Shown piece after piece: positions 1 through 9,800 of a DNA stretch of 64,000 nucleotides. Origin of the DNA: Deuterostichococcus epilithicus. Lineage: Eukaryota; Chlorophyta; Trebouxiophyceae; Prasiolales; Stichococcaceae. The stretch spans positions 1,984,001-2,048,000 of the forward strand of contig JAVTLE010000016.1 of the NCBI GenBank assembly GCA_033439295.1, read 5' to 3'. Position 1 is the first letter of the stretch. Each line of letters opens with the position of its first letter. The notes below the pieces were generated by a model. The model was not told the DNA's origin. It was given only the letters and a program-made list of their open reading frames with translations, and made no database searches. Position numbers and translations under genes: made by a program.

Positions 1-119
1 AGCAGCCAGACTCCTTAACATTGCACTTGCAGACTTTCTGCCACTGCATGGCATCATTGCAGTATAAGCGAGAGGAGGCAAAGCTGCATGTGGCAGAGGC
101 GACCACCACATCATGGACA

Positions 120-2396
120 CTATGCCCACACCACCTGCTTCATTCTGAGCATAACCCACACATGACAGAATGAATGTATATCGGATGATGCACGCGCCTT
201 TGTGGACACAGAGGAGGCGTCCTTGGCGTGGTTCGGGATGTTGCAGAAGGCGGCCCGCAGGTGGCGGTGCTTGTAGTAGCAGCTAACCTCGCCGCCGGCG
301 CATGCAAAGCCGTGCGGATCGTCCCCGTCTTGCATCGGAAAGTCGATCTGGGCAGGAGGGAGCGCAGCACGGGGTCAGACCGCGCCAGTGGCACCGAGGA
401 TTCCGCTGCGGGCCATTCAGATGGCAGCGTCGAGGCACCTGAGACGCCTGCCGCGGCTGAGGCACCCTCTGCCATCGGCTCTGCCCTCTCCCGTAGTCTC
501 CAAGCCTCTCTACAATCATGCGCCATGGCAGATGGGTGGCACAGGCTTCATTCGACCGCAACACACTCGGTACCATCTCCCACACGGCGCATAGGTAAAG
601 GTAAATCCTACACTCGCACCTCCAGTCCCCACCTCTGCCAACGCCCTCGGCGCGCATGACTACGGTGTGTGCACTGCAGAAGCTACAGAATGTAAATTCC
701 GTCTATACTGACTCAAGGCCCCACCCACCTCCAGGTCGCTGGCGCCTATTGGCCTGGTGAGCCTCACGCAAACGGCACGGATTAGGTGGGACTGTGCTCC
801 GCGGGGAAGAGCAAATTCCTGAAAACCCCACCTCTAGGGCGCCAGCGCCCTCGGCGCGCATGACCACGGCCCGCGGCGCCGCGCGCAGGCAAAGGCGCAC
901 GTTGCCGCGCGACGCCTGGTGTCCCCCGGAGCAGGCCCACTCCAGATCGTCCACCGCCTCCTTCAGCAGCCCTCCTGCAGGATATGCAAAAAACAGCGGA
1001 TTGAAATGGTTGGGATGGGGCCGGACGGGCGCCTTGTGCCTCGTATGCTCCCCCTCAAGAGTAGCCCCACTCCATTCACCCACCGCCTCCTGCAGTAGCC
1101 CGCATGCAAACATGCTGGTGCCAAATCCGCCAGCGAAACGACAAGCTGACGGCATCTGACGGCTGTGTTGGCAGTAGCAGGAAGCCGGTGGTCCGGGCCT
1201 TCGCGGGCCGAAGGAGCGTGCATTCCATGCTGCAGCGCCAGGGTGCTGCCGATTGCCAGGAGCTTGCTTCGAGACCCATCACCTGACATGATGAAGAAGG
1301 CGGCGGGCTCCGGCCAGTGCCCGGCAGGCCGTGTCGCGAGTTTTGGGTTCAACCGGCTTGTTTGGGGACGCACCAGACATAATGACAGGGACGCACCCGA
1401 CATGATGAAGAAGGAGGCCGGCTCTTGCCAGAAGTCCAACAGGTCGCGCGGGATCTGCATCTCCGTGGTGTTGATGCGTGCCCAGGTGCACACGCTGCTG
1501 TCCGCGTCCTCCGTCATCCTGCGGCATGGCGACACATACCACTTCAGAGCGTGCCGCTCCCCAGGCTTCCTTCCTGCTCATGCACATCCCTGTCCGCGCA
1601 AGCCAGCAGCAGCCCGCAGGCACGCGCTCTGAGACCAGCTCCCGGCCAGCCGCCGGGCTGCCCGCCCTCGCCTGCACAGACCACACCCACCGGACCCCCG
1701 CACGGATTCTCAGGGAGAAGGTTGTTTTAGAGACGCACTCAAGGACCAGCTCCTGGTTGGGGCCTGGGTAGCGCATCTCCAGCTCCACACCCGGTGCACA
1801 GGCGAACACCTGCAGCGCGTCCAGCAGCAGCGCGAACTGCAGGCCGAAGGTCTGGCGGCCCGCGGGGCAGTCCACCGCCGAGAAGAGCTGCGAATGGGAG
1901 CAGGGCGCCATGAGCGCCGTCAGCCCCATGTTGGCAGCGAAAGTATGAAGGAGATGATGCAGTACAGTTGATGAAACAACAGCCAATCCGATCGCTGAGA
2001 TTGTGACAGCCGATACGGAATGCAGGCCATGCGCACCCATGCGCTGACAGAGACACAGGCATATGGGAAAGGAAGCATGCGCACGTCGGGGCGCATGAAG
2101 ACCACCGACTGCAGACCCTTTGAGTCATCCTCCAGCCGCACGGAGAGACCGTCCTCGGGACCGATCAACAGCACGCACTCCTGCGGCACGCGAGCCAAAC
2201 TGCGAGTCAGGGGGGACCACGCCGCTGTTGACGGCCGCGAGCCCCCAAGCGATGGAGCATCGAAAGCAGGCAAATGATGCCAGCAGTCACATTGTATCGT
2301 GGCCACCTGTTTGTTGTGGGCAGGCTTTATGGAGTGCAGCACGCTCACGAGGCCCTTGAGGTTGCCGACGCGCAGGACAGCTTGGTTTGTGTTCAT
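120..2396 (-). CDS. RAD1: RAD1, 9-1-1 checkpoint clamp subunit
   Basis: Rad1 is one of the three subunits of the RAD9-HUS1-RAD1 ring that loads at DNA damage and activates the checkpoint kinase in the nucleus. The ATG at 2396 opens the N-terminal piece ending GLVSVLHSIKPAHNK. Next come an exon with VPQECVLLIGPEDGLSVRLE (about 2195-2080), the interdomain region with FGLQFALLLDALQVFA (about 1930-1740), a piece with TTEMQIPRDLLDF (about 1480-1430), LKEAVDDLEW (about 970-940) and a last exon beginning IDFPMQDGDD and containing SCYYKHRHLRAAFCNIP (335 downward). The order and the DLLDF, EAVDDLEW and YKHRHLRA blocks fit plant Rad1. The stop at 120 is the first in frame; the last few residues may differ if another intron exists. 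The introns contain decayed exon copies, reported separately. Family call is firm; exon joins are inferred. Confidence 0.72.
637..870 (-). repeat. Decayed duplicate of a RAD1 exon end (copy 637-665; exon 839-870)
   Basis: The exon end coding MRAEGAGALE just before its donor is echoed about 200 bases further into the downstream intron. The two 22-base cores differ at a single base by eye. The downstream copy does not keep the reading frame (MRAEGVGRGG) and is not needed for the protein. Confidence 0.6.
940..1110 (-). repeat. Decayed duplicate of the RAD1 LKEAVDDLEW exon start (exon near 940-985; copy 1066-1110)
   Basis: The exon start with its acceptor (GLLKEAVDDLEW) recurs 125 bases upstream in transcription as GLLQEAVGEW. 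Both share the block CCACCGCCTCCT on the plus strand and similar sequence on each side, including the polypyrimidine/acceptor part. Only the copy nearer the 3' end of the gene matches the Rad1 family. Confidence 0.6.
1281..1437 (-). repeat. Duplicated RAD1 segment PASFFIMSG (1394-1437) / PAAFFIMSG (1281-1321)
   Basis: Two near-identical 40-base segments lie about 115 bases apart, both containing GACATGATGAAGAAGG on the plus strand. One follows directly on the conserved IPRDLLDF block and is probably the exon end; the other lies in the following intron. It cannot be excluded that one or the other is used alternatively. Confidence 0.6.
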
Positions 2397-2966
2397 GTGT
2401 TCAGCCTCATTATCGACATGCGGTCATAACGCCAGAAATAGCCTGCTTGAGCTACTCAAGCTCCTTGGCAGGCGTGAACGATGAAGTCGCGAAAGGTTAA
2501 GTCCGGTCGCGTGTCATGATTCAAGAGGCGACCGGTGTGCGAGAGTGCGTGCACGATCTGATTGAGAGGGGGTTGAGGCTGCGACTACACCGTGCTGAAC
2601 ATTGTTGCTTCGTAGGTAGAGGTATGCAACGGAGGTGCAGGCAAAAGATGACGGGTGCACGTGCTGTGCATGCTGTGTCCTAGCCTACTGTTGTCAAACG
2701 TGTGATCCTGTTGATGAGCTCCTGGGCTACACACTGCAGACTGCTCGGTGAGCTGGAGCAAAGATGAGAATCAACAGCAAATATCAACTGCAGGAAACAG
2801 TACCTATATGGCACCGCTGCGTCACTGCACCGCTACGCAATGCGCCTGGTGCATTAACCCACTTCAAAACCAATGTTCGACAACTGTGCAGCCCAGCATG
2901 AGATCGAGACTTTGGGCAGCACCGAAGCCCGCCGACGACTGCGACACGAGTGCTGCCGGAGGGCCA
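2397..2966. other. Intergenic: RAD1 upstream / F-box-LRR gene 3' region
   Basis: No family-like coding sequence is visible. It must hold the RAD1 promoter and the 3' end of the next minus-strand gene. No clear TATA box or other motif was recognised. Confidence 0.5.
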
Positions 2967-5900
2967 TCAGTAGGGGGAGAATAGAACCACCCCGGGCGGC
3001 CGCCGCCGTTTCATGGCCTTGGCCATCGCGGCCACATGCGACATGGTGGTACACTTGGCACTGGACCAGCAGTTGTTGCCCTCATCATGGATGGACTGCA
3101 AGTCTACCAGCCGCAGCCTGGGCAGCGCCGTCAACAGCGGCGCCAGCGGCGCAGTCACCTGCGCCACATGGCAAGCAAGATCGCAGGAAATAGCGAAGTA
3201 GCTAACCCTGATGACACGGATGTAACCACGGAGCACCCTTCTCCCTGCCCGCCTGCTGCACAGCAAAGTCGGTTGGCAGCAGCGCAAACAAGATCTGTCG
3301 TTTGTATCGCCATTTGTGTCATTGCGCATCTTCACATGTGCATGGCACCAATCAGCAACCATGTGCCCGGTGTCCCCTACGAGAATTACCTGCAAGGGCG
3401 CATTGCCGGAGAGGTCCAAGCAGACCAGCTCCTTCATGCTGGTCAGCTGCGGCAGCTCGCGCAGAGAGTTGTCCGCGAGGCACAGCGTGGTGAGACCTGT
3501 CAGCGCGTCCAGCCGCGGCAGCCACCCCCCCATTCCTTGGGTGCCAATGCGCGCAGTCGTCGGAATCGACGTCAACGACATACCCTGCGCATGTGGGAAG
3601 AGCGGGTTGGGTTAAGGGATTTTGCGGTCGCCAGAAGGCAGCAGGACAGAAGGTGTGGGGGTGCAGCATGGCAACTCACCGTTTGCAGCCCACCGTCTGC
3701 ACAACGGCGCTCCCGCAGATGAGTCTGAGATGAGCTCAGCTCACGAAAGCGAGCACACACGCTGCATGCGAGCATTGGCGGACAGCTGACTTCCGGGTGG
3801 ATGCAGGAACCTTCGGAGAGAACACCTGCAGCACGAGTGCCTTGAGCGAGGTGAGCTGCGAAACGATGTCCAGGTCCATGATGTTGCGGCAGAGCGCCAA
3901 TTCCAGCGACTGCAGCGGTAGCCTGCGCCAAGGACACAGACCACACTCAGAGCCTCCCTGTGTGCCCTGACTGTCAACCCGCACATCCCGTCACGGCTGG
4001 GAAAGGCGACAGCACCAGTGTGGACTCACGTCCGCAAGGCTGAGTGTGCCCTACAGCCGCACAGGGACTGCTGGCCTGTGCCCCTGTGCCGCAACGCCGC
4101 GCAGGGAGCCACGTCGTAGACCGCGAAGGGGCAGCCTCACCTGGTGAGCCAGCCGGGCAGCGAGCGCAGCAGGTGGTGCCCACGCAGCGCCAGCCGCCGC
4201 AGCCGCCGCAGCTTGCGCCACGAGTCTGGCAGTGCGACGATGCCCACCGGTCCGATCAGCGCCCAGTCGCTGGTGGACGTCCCCGTCCCCACCGTCAGCT
4301 CCTCCAGCTGCGGCGTGCACAGCAAGGAAGCGTCAGGAGGCCCTGTGCAGACGCGCCAACGCACAAAGGAATGCCAGCGTAGTGTTACAATCGGCTCTGC
4401 AAGAACCGGCAAGTCAGCCTGCTGCCTAATGAGCAGCCCATCTGCTCGGCCAGCTGAGTCTGGAGCAAAAAGCTGACTCCTTGTCAAGCATGATGATGGG
4501 CGTTGGCTTCATTCATGGCGGACTCCGCCAGTGGGCGAGTGGCGGCAACCGGTGTTTAAGAGCGTGGTCACCACCCCGCACCAGGTGCCCTGCCGCGAGC
4601 ACTGCCCCAAGCCACAAGCACAAGGAACACCAGCCTCGGGAATACTGTCAAGGGTTCACCCCGGTAAGGCTGCTGAGGCCGGCGAGCGCGTGGCCTGACA
4701 CGTGGCTGTGCAGGTCCATGAGGTGCAGCGCGCGCAGGCTGCCGGCTGCGCAGGCGATTGCGTCCAGGGAGTCGCTGCCCGCGGGGAACAGGTTGTTGCA
4801 CTGCTGCACCCACAGCTCTGCGGGGGCGCAGTCCAGGTGCAGGGGGTCAGGAGGGAGATCCCCGGCTGGCCGGCAGCATATGCGTGCAGCAGCTGATCCA
4901 ACAGGCCGGCGCACGCGCTGGTGGAAGGGNGCGGTCCGCACGATGTTAGTCTCAGGCATATGCTCACCTTTCAGATTGTCCCGCAGAAGGCACACCAGCA
5001 TGCCAAAGCTGCTCGCCCCGAAGTTGTGTTTGTGCCGTAGCGACACGAAATCGTGCTCGTCTGCGATCGGAGGGGATCTGCTGAGGCTCAGATGTCAAGT
5101 TGCAGAAGGCAAGATGCGGCAACCAGGAAGGATTTGAAGCTGCTCAGAGAGCTTGCACGTCCAATACATGCCAAGCCCGAAACAGACAATGCCCATGCCG
5201 ACACTCACTGTGAATCGAGACAACTCAACGATGCGCACCGCTCCAGTAGCCCTCGCTGTTGAGCAGCACCAGGCGGCGCACGGCGGCGTGGCGCTTGCTC
5301 ACAAAGTCAAAGACGCGCTGCGCGGAGATGCGCGTCTGCGCAAAAACCGCCTTGAACTCTTCGTCCGAGGGGCGTGCATCGGACCAGCGGATCGGCCGGT
5401 GTACTGCCGTCACGAGCTCCTGGCCAAAGTCCACCACCACCTGCACACAGAGTGCGAGATTGTGACAGGGCCTTTGACATTCGCATTCCCTTGCCCTCCT
5501 TGAGCCGGGCTGTTGCATGCGGCGACGGCCGGCACTGGAAGCACAATCGCAGGGCGGCCGGGGGGCGACGGCAACTGCGGCGTGTGGGGGCGAGCAGATG
5601 CCGAGGCAGTGCTGTGCAGGGCGTGCACGTGCACAGCTGCGGCGCATGGGCCCAGCCTCACCTCCTGCCACAGCTGCCCCTGCGAGGCCGGGTGCTCCAG
5701 CAAGTTCCGCCACCGCTTGCAGACCTGCGCGGCCATGGCGCCAGCTGTTCAGACGCTTTGGATCTCATCAACGACACGCACAGGATGCTGCACCGCGCAT
5801 TCTAGACGCTCCGTGCACTTCCATCATGCCTGCCGGCGCACCTGCCCCAGGAAGGGAAACTGCCGCAGGCCAGCGTGCGGCGTGCGGGCCACCGTGCTGA

Positions 5901-6225
5901 AGCTCTCCAGCCTGTTCGCCGGCGCCGGCGGATCGACGTCACCATCCAGCCCGCTGTGAATGGTCGCCAGCTGCGAGAACACCTGCCGGGGCACACGCCG
6001 CGCGCCTTGACGCATGCCTTGACGCATGCCTGCTCGCCTGCACATGTGGGGTGGATGTCACCCGCATGACGTTTGCAATATCGTCATCAATCATATCCGC
6101 ACCTTGAGAATCAGCTCGTCAGGCAGGCCGTGGAAGTAAGCGCTGTCCCCTCTCCTGGTTTCCTGGACCACGACGGGCTGAGGGTCGGGTTTCCGGGATT
6201 TGCTGCCTCTTCGATTGTTCGACAT
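2967..6225 (-). CDS. F-box / leucine-rich repeat protein
   Basis: This is a probable SCF-type E3 substrate adaptor (F-box binds SKP1, LRRs bind the target). The ATG at 6225 is preferred; in-frame sequence upstream has only a GTG. The first exon ends LPDELILK and splices to VFSQLATIHSGL, giving the first half of an F-box. The second half, AAQVCKRWRNLLEHP followed by LW, comes one exon later (about 5740-5690), after an insert of roughly 45 residues. A conserved-looking block (SDARPSDEEFKAVFAQTRIS, about 5390-5330) follows, then LRR-like segments: LRALHLMDLHSHVSGHAL (about 4740), LRRLRRLALRGHHLLRSLP (about 4190), LQSLELALCRNIMDLDIVS (about 3920), LTTLCLADNSLRELPQL (about 3500) and LPRLRLVDLQ (about 3120). 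It ends with a basic tail KRRRPPGVVLFSPY and stop at 2967. One ambiguous base lies at 4930. The substrate cannot be guessed. Confidence 0.7.
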
Positions 6226-6815
6226 GAGTCGTCTGGGTTCAGACCACCCGCTGATGGTCTGCACAGCAGCGCGCAGAGACGCCGAGACTGTCCCAGGTGC
6301 TGGCAGGGATTTCTTGCTTTCGGAAGCAACCACTGTCTAACTTGAACGCGGTGGGACCACACATAGATAGGCAATAAGCATCAGCCAATCCAATCAATGA
6401 ATGTGACAAGGTGCGACCGAAGGTGCGATTGAACAACCACTACTCATGCCCGTCGATGCCCGCGAAAAAAGATGACGTGGCATTGTCGCATTTCCTCGCT
6501 GGCATTCGTCATCCCTCTGACGTTGCGAGAGTGCATGCAGGATTTGTGCTCGAGGCGGTGCAGTCAGCACGTTGTTTGATCCTATCGGAAGCGTAATTGC
6601 TGCAGTCGAGTGCTCCGTTCGTTATCGTTGCCTCATCCATCGAACCTCCCTCACTGAGTGATCCCAGTTGGCTTGCAAGCAAGCAACGTTGACGAAGAGG
6701 ATTCAGTCAGGCAGCAAGTTGCCTATCTTTTCTGAATGTGGCAAAGTCGCATGTTGTTTCCGGAGATGTAACAGGCCTGTCGAAAGTCGGTTACCGCGTC
6801 AGAAGCTTGGCCAAA
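6226..6815. promoter_or_regulatory. Divergent promoter region, F-box/LRR gene and CUL4
   Basis: This is about 590 bases between divergent start codons at 6225 (minus) and 6816 (plus). No conserved coding sequence was seen; no core promoter element was recognised with confidence. Confidence 0.45.
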
Positions 6816-9800
6816 ATGCTGGCCAAGCCAAAGCCAGTGGCTTCCGGCAGGAAATTGACCATCAAGCCCCTGAAATGTGAGTCTGCTTTTCATTCATCGC
6901 ATGGCGCATTGCCGTTGCGCCGTCTCAGAGTCAACAGCCACGATGCAGGTCTGACGCCGTGTGCGCCCTTGCCGTGTGCAGCCAAGCCAAAGCTGCCGCC
7001 GGATTTCGAGGACACAACGTGGAGCAAGCTGCAGGCCGCCGTGCGGGCGGTGCACAACAAGCAGCCGGTGTCATGCAGTCTGGAAGAGCTGTACAGGGTG
7101 CGCCGCGGCACATCGGTGCACGCTGCACATTCAAATGCACCACATAGCGGACTAAAAGCAAGAAGCATGCTAATGCCGTCACAAGTGCTGTTTCCGTTTG
7201 TGCACTGCAGGCCGTGGAGGACATGTGCCTACACAAATTCGCAGAGGCGCTGCACGCAAGGTTGCAGAAGGTGAGCCTGCGCCGCTTGCGCCTGCCTTGG
7301 CGGTGCACACCGTTCATCCCCACGGACTGGTCCTAGGGGTTGCACACAAACGATTTTTCTAATAACCCCAACACTCCAGTGCTGCCGCCACTACGCAGGA
7401 GTGCGACGACCACATCGCGGCGCAGCTGCAGAAACTCGCAGACAGCCATACCTCTGACCCGGTTGTCTTCCTCGAGCAGGCGAGTCATCTGGTTTGCAGG
7501 CAGGCATTGCATATTCCTTGCAGCGCACCTGCACAAGCCTCCGGTGAACCGAAAACGCCTGCTGCGACGTCTGGACTCCGGTGAGACCTCAAAGGCGGTC
7601 TGCTCCGTAACGCTCAGTGACGTCGTGCGCCACGACCATGCAGGTGGAGGCGACGTGGGAGGACCTGTGCCGCCAGATGCTGACCATCCGGCAAGTGTTC
7701 CTTTACATGGACCGCTCCTTCGTGGTAGCCACCCCCGGCGTGCGATCGCTGTTCGACATGGGGCTGCAGCTGTTCCGCAAGCACCTGGCGCGCCACCCAG
7801 CGGTGGGCTCCTGCGGAGGCTCCCGTGAGGGCTGCTCATCGCTGACAGTGTTGCCTTCGCCCATGGCATTGCTGTTGTGGACTGTCCCGAGTCCGCGGAG
7901 CCGATCGCCTGTCATGTCTTGAGAGTAGCCACGAAAGCAGCACTGTGTGGAAATGTGGACAGGTGGGCTCCAAGACCACGGTGGGGCTGCTGCAGCTGAT
8001 CCAGGCGGAGCGCAATGGGGACACGGTGAATCGGCTGCTGCTGGCGCACCTGCTGCGCATGCTCAGCGCGCTCGGCATCTACCAGGCAGCCTTCCAGGTG
8101 CACAACAATTTGTCGCTCTGCACAAAGCGCTCTGTTTTATGTGGTGAAAGTGAAAGCGCTACAGCTCTAATACACTCGGGATCGCTGCTGCTGATCGTGC
8201 ATCTGGTCGCTATAGTGCGTAGCTGGACTGTGTGATAGACCATAGCAAATCTCGGAGCAAATCTGTGGCGACCAGTTGATGTTGCCCCTAAGACGAGTAT
8301 GTCGTCAGCTTGCGCTTTCAATGTCCCGCGCAGGAGGCGTTCCTGCAGCAGACGCAGCAGTACTATGCCGCGGAGGGCATGCGCCTCATGGCAGAGCTTG
8401 ATGTCGCGGACTACCTCCTCCACTGCGAGGTGGACGATGGTTTCTCGAGGACATTGCTGCCCCCAGGCCCCTGCAGCACTGGATCTTTTGTCTTGTCATC
8501 CTTTGCATGGCCGGGCCTATGCCCGCGCAGCATACTCCTGGCACCCCCGCACAGAGCAGGGGGCACCGGCCGCTGGCAGCAGACGGTCGGTTTCCGAGCT
8601 GTGACCAGCACCAGCAGGATGCTGCATCATCGCTGGTGCCGCCGCAAAGCAGAAAGGGGAGGGCGTAGGCGACCGGAGCCGCACTGCAGGGCTACCCTCC
8701 CATCGTGAAGGTTCCGCGTTGTGCGTCCTCGCAGCGGCGGCTGACGGAGGAGTACGAGCGGTGCCAGCAGTACCTGGACCCGTCGACGCGCGCGCCGCTG
8801 GTGGCGGCGGTGGAGGCGCGGCTGCTGCGGGGGCACCTGGCCGCGCTGTTGGACAAGGGCTTCGAGGGCCTCATGGCGGGCGCCCGCCTGCCGGACCTCG
8901 CGCGCCTGTACAGGTGGCCTGCTGTGCAGTATACTTCAGTGTTTCACCAGCCGCGGATGGGCCGAGCTCCTGCGGAAGCGTGGGAGTGGAGCTTGTGCGC
9001 TGGCGTGCAGCCAGGTTTACTGTCGCCGCGCCGGTTTCGAGGTGGGCCGCAGCGGCTGCGCGCGTCCGCTGAAGTGACCTCGACGACTGGTCGCGCACCA
9101 CGGCACACTTGCACCAGTCACGACCCACAATCACGAGCGCTTTCGGGGGAGGGGCCAGGGCAGAGTGTCAGCTGAACGGGATGGAGCGCTGGGCGATTAT
9201 CTCGAAAAGTCAGAACAGCCCCAGCAAAGGCTTGCACGCTCTGCAGCCCAGGAGCATCGCGTGCAACACGGGCAGCCAACACAGCAGATCGATGTTTAGG
9301 TGGCGCATGCCGCTCTACAGACATTCGATTGTTCCTGACTGTCCTTCGTGCAGCCTGGCGCCATGGGACATCTGATGCGCATGTTCTTCGAGTTATTGGA
9401 GATGTGTATTGCTGTGCTGTATCTCGTCGCAGGGGCGATGCAGGTGTCTGGCGCGTGTTCCTCAACATGCTTTCTGCTGCATCGTGCAGCCTGGCGTTGT
9501 GGGTGGCGATGTAGGACAGGGCGCGGGTGGCCCCCAAGACCCACCCAGCTGCATCATGATTGAGTTGCGTCCTCCTTGTTCCTGCAGCTTGGCGTCGCGG
9601 GTGGCGATGCAGGATGCAGTGCGGGTGGCCTTCAAGGAATTCATTCGCAAGTCAGGCACCGCGCTCGTGCTGGACGAGGAGAAGGTGGGGTTACATGGTT
9701 TCTGGGGCATTCAGTGTTCCGCTGGCATGTGTACTTTGTGTGTGCACAGTCGCAGTTGCCCCACACTGCATGCCTTGAGCGCACACTTAGCAATGTGCAG

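Noticed and set aside
6738-6815. Longer CUL4 start at 6738
   Set aside because: That codon is GTG; the first in-frame ATG is 6816.
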